Assembly (NCBI RefSeq): GCF_026642255.1
Contig: NZ_CP113264.1
Span: 2,728,001 to 2,792,000, forward strand
Origin: Streptomonospora nanhaiensis
GTDB lineage: Bacteria; Actinomycetota; Actinomycetes; Streptosporangiales; Streptosporangiaceae
Reading direction: 5' to 3'
Length of the DNA: 64,000 bases
Position 1 is the stretch's first letter. The number at the start of each line of letters is the position of its first letter. The translations under genes were made by a program, and so were the position numbers. Below are positions 53,621 to 61,133 of this stretch, one piece after another. The notes below the pieces were generated by a model. The model was not told the origin of the DNA, did no database searches, and was given only the letters and a program-made list of their open reading frames with translations.

Positions 53621-54472
53621 ATGTCCACCGGTCCCACGGAACGCACCGGCCCCCTCCAGACGGTCGACCGCGCGCTCGACGTCCTCCTCAGCTTCGACGA
53701 GTACCGGACGAGCTGGGGGGTCATGGAACTCGCCGAGGAGTTCGGCCTGGCCAGGTCGACCGCCCAGCGGCTCCTCGCCTCCCTCGCCGGCAAGGGGTTC
53801 CTGCGCGCCGACCCCGACACCCGCCGCTACGGCATGGGCCCCGCCATGTGGCGCATGGCCGGGCTGTGGGAGCGGTCCGGCGGTCTCTCCGCCCTGGCCG
53901 AGCCCCTGCTCGCCGAACTGGCCCGCGCCAGCGGGCGGACCTCCCTGTTCTGCGTCCCCGACGGGGCCCACGTGCGCTGCATCGCCGCCGTCAGCGGCTC
54001 CGAGGGGCCGCGCCGGTCGCACCCCTTCGTCGACGAGCTCTACCCCGCCCACGCGGGAGCCACCTCCCGCGCCTACTTCGCCTTCCTCGACCCGGCCGAG
54101 CGCAGGGCCCTGCTGGCGGGCCGCCCGTCCGCCCGCTTCTCCGACCTCACGCCGTTCGACGAGCGCGAGGTCGAGGAGCTCTTCGACACGGCCGTCGAGG
54201 AGGGGTATGCGATCTCCCAGGGCGAGTACGACGCCGCCTCCCGCGCGCTCGCCGTCCCCGTGTTCGGCGGCAAGCGCCCGGTCGGCTCCGTGTCCCTGGT
54301 CGAGAACAAGCACTCCGACCACGACGACGACCTGCTCGACCACCTGGCGCCGCTGCGCGCCTCCGCCGACGAGCTCACCGGGCTGCTCTCCAACCGGCGC
54401 CCGGCACCGCCCACCCGCAGGTGGAGACGGGGGCACGGCTCCCGCCCCTCCCCGCGCCCGACCACTCCCTGA
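53621..54472 (+). CDS. IclR-family transcriptional regulator
   Basis: 283 residues. The winged HTH is at about 12-70 (QTVDRALDVLLSFDEYRTSW, ELAEEFGLARSTAQRLLASL) and the IclR effector domain follows (about 90-255; HAGATSRAYFAFLDPAERRA, EGYAISQGEYDAASRALAVP). It is divergent from the OPT operon and 9 bp upstream of pepE, so it likely controls both arms and responds to a product of peptide breakdown. The C-terminal 20 residues are an Arg/Pro-rich tail. Confidence 0.93.
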   Translation: MSTGPTERTGPLQTVDRALDVLLSFDEYRTSWGVMELAEEFGLARSTAQRLLASLAGKGFLRADPDTRRYGMGPAMWRMAGLWERSGGLSALAEPLLAELARASGRTSLFCVPDGAHVRCIAAVSGSEGPRRSHPFVDELYPAHAGATSRAYFAFLDPAERRALLAGRPSARFSDLTPFDEREVEELFDTAVEEGYAISQGEYDAASRALAVPVFGGKRPVGSVSLVENKHSDHDDDLLDHLAPLRASADELTGLLSNRRPAPPTRRWRRGHGSRPSPRPTTP

Positions 54473-54481
54473 AGGGGGACC

Positions 54482-55240
54482 ATGCCCGAGCTGCTGCTCC
54501 TCTCCAACTCGACCAACCACGGCCGCGACTACCTCGACCACGCGTGGACGGACGTGGAGGCCTTCCTCGACGGCCGCGACGAGGTCGCGTTCGTGCCGTT
54601 CGCCGGGGGCGACCACGACGCCTACACCGCTTCGGTCGCCGAGGCCTTCGCCGCCCGCGGGGTCCGGGTCACCGGGGTCCCGGCCGACGCCGGGGCCGCG
54701 CGCGTCCTCGACGGCGCGCAGACGGTCTTCGTGGGCGGCGGCAACACGTTCCGCCTGGTGGCCACCCTCCAGCGCACCGGGATCATGGGGGAGCTGCGCG
54801 ACCGCGTCCTGGCGGGCCTGCCCTACATGGGGGCGAGCGCGGGCACCAACATCACCGCCCCCACGCTGCGCACCACCAACGACATGCCCATCGTCGAGCC
54901 GGAGTCGTTCGCCGCGCTGGGGTTCGTGCCGTTCCAGATCAACCCGCACTACCTGGACGCCGACCCGCGGTCGACGCACAACGGCGAGACCCGCCTGACC
55001 CGGCTGACGGAGTTCCTGGAGGCCAACGACGTCGACGTGCTCGGCCTGCGGGAGGGCGTCCACCTGCGGGTGGAGGGCGCGGGGACGGACGTGGTCCGGG
55101 CGACTCTCGGCGGCGCCGCGGTGCAGCCGGACGCTCCGGGCCCGGCGATCGTCTTCCGCCGCGGCACGGAGCCCTTCGAGGTGTCGGGCGAGGTGACCGA
55201 CCTGTTCGCCCGCACACCCCGCTTCGACCACCCTGTCTGA
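54482..55240 (+). CDS. pepE: Peptidase E (alpha-aspartyl dipeptidase, S51)
   Basis: A 252-residue S51 peptidase that hydrolyses Asp-Xaa dipeptides. The catalytic residues align with E. coli PepE: S119 in YMGASAGTN, D134 in RTTNDMPI, H156 in QINPHYLD. LLLLSNSTNHGRDYLDHA and VGGGNTFRLV are family blocks. GAAGGGG precedes the ATG. It is cotranscribed with iclR and divergent from the OPT transporter. It therefore probably acts on Asp-containing (possibly iso-Asp or D-containing) peptides brought in by OPT. Confidence 0.94.
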   Translation: MPELLLLSNSTNHGRDYLDHAWTDVEAFLDGRDEVAFVPFAGGDHDAYTASVAEAFAARGVRVTGVPADAGAARVLDGAQTVFVGGGNTFRLVATLQRTGIMGELRDRVLAGLPYMGASAGTNITAPTLRTTNDMPIVEPESFAALGFVPFQINPHYLDADPRSTHNGETRLTRLTEFLEANDVDVLGLREGVHLRVEGAGTDVVRATLGGAAVQPDAPGPAIVFRRGTEPFEVSGEVTDLFARTPRFDHPV

Positions 55241-55362
55241 GGCGGGCGGCGCGGGGGCTCCTCCGCCGCTTACCTGACACCGGGCGGGCCCCGACCGGCG
55301 GCGGAGGAGCTGTCGGCGGGCCGCCCGGCACGCACGCCCGGCGGCGGGCGCGGCCCGTGCCG

Positions 55363-55752
55363 TCAGGCCAGACCGGCCCTGCCGAACAGCGGGGCGTAGC
55401 CGGACGGCAGGTGGCTCAGGAGCTGGTTCAGCTCCCCGCCGGAGACGTTCTCGGCCACCGCCGTCAGGACCGCCCCCGCGTCGTGCCTCGCGGTGTCCTC
55501 CCGCGAGCCGGTCCGCTCCGCGACGCGGCGGCAGAACTCCTCGGTTCCGAAGGCGTGGGCCCCGGGCTGCCCGGCTTCCCGGAGTTCCGCCCCCAGCGGG
55601 TCCGGGAGCTGCGCGGCCAGCTTGTCGACGGACTCGTCCGGCAGGCGGGTCGCGAGCACGGCGAGCACCTCCTCCGTCACCTGCGCCGCCTCGCGGTTGT
55701 CCTGGTACTCCCCGAGCTCGCGTACCTCGGCCACAAACTCGTCGTAGCGCAT
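55363..55752 (-). CDS. DUF2267 family protein
   Basis: A 129-residue all-alpha DUF2267 protein: MRYDEFVAEVRELGEYQDNR, then VLAVLATRLPDESVDKLAAQ and FCRRVAERTGSREDTARHDA, ending LSHLPSGYAPLF. These are duplicated helical units with the typical LP.e....L..QLP core. Function is unknown; relatives are frequent in actinomycetes and cyanobacteria and often stress-associated. The start is ATG 55752 with GAGG upstream. It is monocistronic. Confidence 0.88.
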   Translation of the reverse strand: MRYDEFVAEVRELGEYQDNREAAQVTEEVLAVLATRLPDESVDKLAAQLPDPLGAELREAGQPGAHAFGTEEFCRRVAERTGSREDTARHDAGAVLTAVAENVSGGELNQLLSHLPSGYAPLFGRAGLA

Positions 55753-56164
55753 GGTCCACCTCGCCTCACATCGGAGTCGGAACTGTTCTCCCTGTACGGG
55801 CCCCTGCCCGGGCGGGCGGGGGCCGAACCGCCTTCGCTCCGCGCGCTCGCTCCGCACCGGGTACGGGCCGGCCGGGGGCGGACCCGTGGGCCGCGGCGTT
55901 GCGCGCCCGGTCTCCCGCCGTTCCGGGCGATGCTTGTCCTGCGGCACGCGGCCGGGGACGGGCGGGAGCCGCCGGGGGCGGGGAGCACGAACCCCCTCCT
56001 GAACGGGGAAGGCACGTCGACCCGCGGCGCCACCGTGTCCGGGGCCCGGGGACCCGACCCGCCCGGAACCGTGTCCGGCGGCGTCGCCGTGCCCGGCCGG
56101 ACGTGCGGCCCCGGGCCCGACGGGGCGTGCGCGCCCCGGGGACACCGACCACCTGGAGGAGACG
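55753..56164. other. Divergent intergenic region, nothing recognised
   Basis: 412 bp, GC-rich. Frames are compositional. It must contain promoters for the DUF2267 and dioxygenase genes. Confidence 0.45.
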
Positions 56165-57193
56165 GTGAGCACCACGCCGACGGACGACATCGCCGTCCAC
56201 TACCGATTGACGCCCGCCGAGGTCGAGGAGATCGGGATGGCCCTGCGGGAGGCGGAACCCTGCGGGCCCCCGCCCACGGATCCCGCGTTCTACGAGCGCA
56301 ACTGGGCGCTCCACGACTCCCTGCCCCGCGGGCTCCGCCTGTTCCTGGAGCGGTTCCGCCGCACGGAGGAGGCCGCAGCCTGCTGCGTCCACGGGTTCCC
56401 CGTGGACGACGGGACCGTCGGCCCGACGCCCCGGCACTGGAGGGGCGCGGACACGGGCCCGACCCGCCCGCAGGAACTCTTCCTGGCCATGTGCGCCCTC
56501 GCCCTGGGGGAGCCCTTCACCTGGTCCACGCTCCAGGAGGGCCGGATGGTCCAGGACATCCTCCCGGTCCGAGGGGACGAGCTGCACCAGAGCGGCCACG
56601 GTAGCGAGGCCCTCCTGGAGTTCCACACCGAGGACGGGTTCCACCCCGGCCGTGCCGACTACCTGATGCTGTTCGGGATCCGCAACCGGGACGACGTCCC
56701 GACGATCCTGTCCTCGGTGCGGGACGTGAAGCTGGACGCCGCGACCGCCCGGGTGCTCTCCGAGCCGCGTTTCCTGATCAGGCCCGACGACGAGCACGTG
56801 CGGCAGCTGCGGGCGCACCACCCCGACCACCCCGCGCTGGAGCGCGTGCTCGGGATGCGGGACCGGCCGCAGCCCGTTCCCGTGCTGTTCGGCGCGGACG
56901 CGGCGCCGTACCTGCGCATCGACCGCCCGTTCATGCGATGCGTCGGCGACGATCCCGTCGCCGAGCGGGCGCTCGACGACCTCATGGAGGAGCTGGAGCG
57001 CGTGCAGCACTCCGTCGTGGTCGGCCCCGGGACGCTGCTGGTGGTGGACAACCACCTGGCCGTCCACGGCCGCAAGCCGTTCCGCAGCCGCTACGACGGC
57101 ACCGACCGCTGGCTGAAGCGGATGGTCGTGAGCCGCGACCTCCGCAAGTCGGCCGCGCACAGCATGCCGGAGAGCCGCAGGGTCCTGGCCTGA
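56165..57193 (+). CDS. Fe(II)/2-oxoglutarate amino-acid hydroxylase (VioC/AsnO/clavaminate-synthase-like)
   Basis: A 342-residue TauD/clavaminate-synthase-superfamily oxygenase. The iron site is H154-x-E156 (HTE, the variant typical of the VioC, AsnO and OrfP group) in LEFHTEDGFHPGRADYL, with H301 in LAVHGRKPF and the 2-oxoglutarate Arg near R315 in DGTDRWLKRM. Members beta-hydroxylate free Arg, Asn or related amino acids for peptide antibiotics. No NRPS lies nearby, so this copy is an orphan in the window. GTG 56165 follows GGAGGAGAC. Substrate Arg or Asn is likely but not settled. Confidence 0.87.
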   Translation: MSTTPTDDIAVHYRLTPAEVEEIGMALREAEPCGPPPTDPAFYERNWALHDSLPRGLRLFLERFRRTEEAAACCVHGFPVDDGTVGPTPRHWRGADTGPTRPQELFLAMCALALGEPFTWSTLQEGRMVQDILPVRGDELHQSGHGSEALLEFHTEDGFHPGRADYLMLFGIRNRDDVPTILSSVRDVKLDAATARVLSEPRFLIRPDDEHVRQLRAHHPDHPALERVLGMRDRPQPVPVLFGADAAPYLRIDRPFMRCVGDDPVAERALDDLMEELERVQHSVVVGPGTLLVVDNHLAVHGRKPFRSRYDGTDRWLKRMVVSRDLRKSAAHSMPESRRVLA

Positions 57194-57608
57194 CCGGCCG
57201 GACCGCCGGGAGCGCGCGCCCCGCCTTCCGGCCGTGCGCGCATCCCCGTCAGCGGGCCTGGGGACCGCCGCGTACGCGGCGGGGCCGTCGGCCGTGCCCT
57301 GCGTGAAACGGGTCGGGTACCACCGCCAGAAGGGGGCGGAGAACCGCCCGGAGCGATCGGCCCCGTGTCGTCGCCGTGGGATACAACGGACGGATCCGCG
57401 TTCCACGACCGTCGTGAGGTACACCCGATGCGCCTTCCCGCCCCGCCCCTGCCCCCGGTCGACGACGCTGTGCGCGTGCACGGCATGCCGCTGGTCCGCA
57501 CCGACCACGGCGACGACGACGCCCGGGACGTCGAGGACTGCACGGGCCCCGACACCGGGGCGAGCTTCCACGGCACGGAGTGCCCCGTCGAACGGCAGGG
57601 GAGCAGTG
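57194..57608. other. Leader region with a dubious short frame
   Basis: 415 bp. A frame from ATG 57428 (MRLPAPPLPPVDDAVRVHGM) shows coding-like third positions up to about 57600 but then runs without a stop into the DUF5959 gene in another frame. It could be a small upstream gene whose stop was lost by a frameshift. No domain is seen. Confidence 0.3.
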
Positions 57609-58025
57609 GTGACAGGAGAAGTGCGGGTCCTCGAACTCTTCCGTTTCGCGGACCCGGTGCAGGGCGTCGCCGTCGAGGTCGAGCTCCCGGCCCCTCGGAA
57701 AGGGGGGCAGGAGTGCTTCCTCGGCGCCCGCCTCGTGCTGGAGAGCGGCTTCGTCAACGGTCGGCTCGCACTGGCGCTGTCGTCCGGGGACCTGGACGAC
57801 TGGGAGCGCTGCCTGGACGACCTCCACGCGGAGAAGCGGGCCGTATGGCCCAGGGGCGACCGTACCGCCTGGCTGGAGGTGGTCCCCGCAGACCCGGTGG
57901 AGGTGACCGTGCACGACATGCCCTCGACGCAGATCGCGGTGCGCATGCCGATCGACGCCGCCGAGGACTGGCTGGAGGAGAACCGGGCGCGGCTTGACCG
58001 TGTCCGCGAGGCCGTCGGGCGGTGA
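57609..58025 (+). CDS. DUF5959 family protein
   Basis: A 138-residue protein with the DUF5959 layout: an opening VRVLELFRFADPVQGVAVEV, ESGFVNGRLALALSSGDLDD, a central WERCLDDLHAEKRAVWPRGD and a closing IDAAEDWLEENRARLDRVRE. The family is common in Streptomyces and relatives and has no assigned function; it is sometimes found near contact-toxin genes as here, so an immunity-like role is possible. GTG 57609 follows GGGGAG. A strong terminator follows. Confidence 0.82.
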   Translation: MTGEVRVLELFRFADPVQGVAVEVELPAPRKGGQECFLGARLVLESGFVNGRLALALSSGDLDDWERCLDDLHAEKRAVWPRGDRTAWLEVVPADPVEVTVHDMPSTQIAVRMPIDAAEDWLEENRARLDRVREAVGR

Positions 58026-58026
58026 G

Positions 58027-58057
58027 GCGCCGCCGCTCTCCTGGAGAGAGGCGGCGC
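58027..58057 (+). terminator. Terminator after DUF5959 gene
   Basis: An 8-bp stem (58027-58034 with 58050-58057), one mismatch, then a 5-bp stem (58036-58040 with 58044-58048) around a three-base loop. Confidence 0.75.
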
Positions 58058-58217
58058 GTGCCGGGAACATTGCCGGCCACCCGAGTCCGGATTCCGGAGC
58101 TGGTCCATAACTGCACCGCGGTTCCCACGGGCCGCAGTGCCCCTGTCTGAGGAGGATCAGGAAAAGGTCTTTCGTGCTTCTGGTGGGCCTCGGACCCCGA
58201 AACGGGGGAGGAGGGGC

Positions 58218-59056
58218 CGCGTACGGTCCTGGCCACCATCGTCGGTGAGGGTGTCAAGACCCTGGTCGAAATCACCGTCGACGCCGCCACACAGATCGAC
58301 GCCGGCACCCTGGATCGGGGCGATTTGCCCGACGGTCCGTCCCGACCTGGGCCGACGGTACTGAGCGATGCGGTCATCGCCACCGACGACCACCCCTTCC
58401 GGGTCCCCCGCTGGGTGAGTGGGCCGACGCCGTCGACCTGATCCCCGGGGTGTGGTTCCTGCCCTCGGAGGGAACTCTGGTCCAGGTCACTGGCACCAGA
58501 GTCTGGACCGAATCGGAACGGGACTACAACCTCACCCTGCAGGACCTCCACACGTACTATGTGGTGGTGGGCGAGACGCCGGTACTCATTCACAATTCTG
58601 GGGGATGCCCAACTGGGGCCCGCGGTCTGCGGACGGCAAGTTCTCGAAGCGTAATGGCGAGCCTGGGCGTGATGGCGCTGCGGATGAAGCAAACGCCTGG
58701 GATCAGCTAAAAATGGCCGGCGCAGTGGTCATGCGCAACGAAACTTTAGTTTCCCCACCAGGAATGCGAGTCCGCAAGTATGACGGCGCGGTTGAGATCA
58801 ACGGTCGGCGGTGTGGAATAGAGATTGAGGGAGGAACTGTCAGGAAGAATCCTCGGCAACGGCAATTTGATGATTGGCTCAATGCGCCTGGCAATGCAGT
58901 GGAAACTAGCGATGGCCGTACGCTTTTCGGGGCCCACGATGCGTGGATGGATCGGTCGACCCCACAGGAGATCTGGCCGGACTGCGGTACCGTATCCGCA
59001 GCTCAGTGCTGCGAGTCGGCCACGGCTCGCGACTTCGGGAGAGGTGGTGGCGATGA
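58218..59056 (+). pseudogene. Orphan HINT-toxin C-terminus of a polymorphic toxin, frameshifted
   Basis: The 3' part of a secreted polymorphic toxin. It enters mid-way through a pretoxin HINT domain (TVLATIVGEGVKTLVEITVD, AVIATDDHPFRVP). It reaches the splice-like end LHTYYVVVGETPVLIHNSGG and continues into a toxin domain: DGKFSKRNGEPG, RCGIEIEGGTVRKNPRQRQF, DDWLNAPGN. The acidic core followed by RQRQFDDWL resembles restriction-endonuclease-fold toxins (inference). Three one-base deficits (58405-58409, 58600-58604, 58968-58973) break the frame. If they are repaired, the protein ends LAGLRYRIRSSVLRV...RERWWR with a TGA overlapping the immunity start. GC drops after 58600, as in exchanged toxin tips. 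Confidence 0.78.
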
Positions 59057-59415
59057 GTTTCGATTTGATTTTTTGGTATCAAAAAGTGGCCCCGGCATCA
59101 GGGGAGGTCGCTCAGATCTACGATCAGTTGACGGATGGAGTTGCCGGTATCGTCGAAGAGAGTTCAGCTGTCGAGGAATTCTATCGAGCTGTGATCTCCG
59201 AATTTCCAGATCTAAGCGAAGAAAATATGGAGGAGTCTCCGTGGGCCTCTCCTCTCTATGTCACTGGAGAGTGCGTCATTGCCGCCATCTCCTGGTCGCG
59301 TTCCAGTGAAGTTTCTTCGGTGTTGCTCGGCTTGGCGTCGACGCACGGGCTGACTGCGTATGACCCCCAGGGTCAAGTGGTCTACGGAAATTCCGGAGAC
59401 AGCTTAAACCGCTGA
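59053..59415 (+). CDS. Probable immunity protein for the adjacent toxin
   Basis: A 120-residue protein starting MSFDLIFWYQKVAPASGEVA with GAGAGG before the ATG. The opening MSFDL.FW is shared by many immunity-type proteins next to polymorphic toxins in actinomycetes. It is acidic, of low GC relative to the region, and overlaps the repaired toxin stop by ATGA. It appears intact while the toxin is eroded. A retained orphan immunity gene is useful against sibling strains carrying the active toxin. Specificity is unknown. Confidence 0.72.
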   Translation: MSFDLIFWYQKVAPASGEVAQIYDQLTDGVAGIVEESSAVEEFYRAVISEFPDLSEENMEESPWASPLYVTGECVIAAISWSRSSEVSSVLLGLASTHGLTAYDPQGQVVYGNSGDSLNR

Positions 59416-59485
59416 TGAATTGGCGGAGGAGCGCATACCGCGGACAGCGCGTCAGTTACCGCTGCACAGGTGCTTGACGGCAACG

Positions 59486-60228
59486 TCAGCGGACGACGGC
59501 TGAGACTGGTGGGTCGTCGGGGTCGTTGCCGGTGGGCCGGAGGGCGTTGCCGAGGATGTCGATGGCCCGGCGCTGGAGGCGGAGCCGGACGTGGGCGTAG
59601 ACACCGGCGGTGACGCCTATGTGGGCGTGGCCGAGAAGTTCCTTGATGACGACGAGGTCGATGCCCTGTTCCAGGAGCAGGGTGGCGGTCGAGTGTCAGA
59701 GGTCGTGGAAGCGGATCGTCCGGAGTTCTGGGCGGTGGAAGCGGCGGGTGATGTTGGTGGGGTCGAGCGGCCTGCCCTTCGGGGTGGTGAAGATGAGTCC
59801 GTTGTCCGTCCAGCCTGCCGTTCCTGGTGGATCTCGAGCGAGTTGATGCATTCGGTGGGGAGGACGATGCGGCGCTCGGAGGCCAGGGTCTTGGCGTTCA
59901 GGACGGTCAGACCCTGGCTGCGGGTGCGTTGGAGGGAGCAGTGGATGGTGGCGGTGCCGCCAGTGAGGTCAAGGTCTTCCCAACGCAGGCCGAGGAGTTC
60001 GCCCTTGCGGAGTTCGGTGCGCAGGGCGAGTTCGAACAGGGCGTGCAGCCAGTGATTGCGCACGACGGTAAGGCACTGGCGGGCTTCGTCGGCGGTGAGG
60101 GGTTCGAAGCGTCGGGGCCGTGGGGTGCCGGTGCGGGCGACGTTGCGCGGGATCTCTCCCTCGCGGACGGCGTGTTCCAGGGCGGACTTGAGCACCGAGT
60201 GGATGTAGGTGGGCGTCAGCGGGGAGAG
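59486..60228 (-). pseudogene. Tyrosine recombinase (phage-type integrase) remnant
   Basis: About 245 codons of an integrase: a core-binding helix TPTYIHSVLKSALEHAVREG, then LALRTELRKGELLGLRWEDL with the first catalytic Arg position (TELRKGE). A one-base frameshift near 59808 follows, then GLIFTTPKGRPLDP. In that frame the HxxR box reads HDL-stop-HSTATLLLEQG: a TGA (59696-59698) replaces the catalytic Arg codon. ELLGHAHIGVTAGVYAHVRL with the Tyr nucleophile follows, ending SAVVR at 59486. The N-terminal SAM-like domain is lost. It cannot be active as read. No att site or tRNA is seen. Confidence 0.85.
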
Positions 60229-60603
60229 CAGCTGCTCGGCGAAGCGGATGACGAGCCTGGACTTGATCGGCGCCGCGAGCGCGCCGTCGACGTAGGCGGA
60301 GAAGGCGGCGACGCTGCCCCTGGCCCCGGGCTTGACCGCGTACACGGCGCTGGTCCCGTACAGGGCGCGCATGGAGTCCAGGAACCGCTTGCGCTCGGAG
60401 CGATGGACACCGACGACATGGCGCAGCGCCGACCTGCCGCGGACGAGGAAGTAGTCGACCCCGGCGGTCTTGAGGGCGTCGGTGACCAGGCGCAGGTTGT
60501 GCTCCGCGGCCCGGGAGGCGGTGAATCGGTCCACGACCCGGCCCAGGAGCTCGGCGCCGTCCAGGGGCAGGGAGCGCAGGGCGGGGTCGCCCTCGAGGAG
60601 CAC
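60229..60603 (-). pseudogene. N-terminal fragment of a Stealth/sugar-phosphotransferase-like protein
   Basis: About 125 residues from GTG 60603 (VLLEGDPALRSLPLDGAELL), including HNLRLVTDALKTAGVDYFLV and RHVVGVHRSERKRFLDSMRA. The pattern of a helix, then AGVDYFLV, then VGVHRSER..FL resembles the N-terminal region of actinobacterial Stealth-type capsule phosphotransferases; the match is by eye. It passes in frame into integrase sequence near LLSPLTPTY, so the rest of the gene was replaced. The chimeric frame is an accident of recombination. Confidence 0.45.
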
Positions 60604-61133
60604 GGAAGGGGTAGGAGGCTCATATGTGCACAGAGGTGACGAGTGAGGCGTCTGATCCGTTGACGTGGAGCGGCGAGAAGTTGCCTCAGATGTGAAGACG
60701 TACCGGAGATGCTCGCATAACGCTCTTTGTTGATGACCGAGGGTTATGGCTTGGAGGTTCGGCAGCTTCGAGGCTCGGGGTGTGGACTGTTCGAGTGGTG
60801 CCGCCTCGGTGGGTCGGGGTGGTGAGTCGGCGGTCCGGCCTGCGATTTCCGGTTTCTCGTGGTTCCTCTTTCAGGAAGTGTCGACAGAGGCTTCGCCGTC
60901 GGCGTCGATGTGCGGAGTCACTCTGGGTCATAGTGGCCGGATCCGGCCAAACAGGTTTGGTGCCAGCTCAAGCCCTCGAAAATCGCGGGCGCGAAGCTTC
61001 GGGTGCTCTGGTGGACTCTGAGGCACTTGTTTGGATCTGAGGGCTCCAGTAGCTTCTGTCTCGTTTGAGGTAGCTGTGACTGGGTTCCGCATGGTGCGGT
61101 GTCCCGTTGGACAACAAAAGACAGGCATCCCCC
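60604..61133. other. Intergenic region upstream of the large exported protein
   Basis: 530 bp with lower GC than average and no supported gene. Presumably it carries the promoter of the LamG-type gene. I could not pick a confident -10/-35. Confidence 0.45.
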
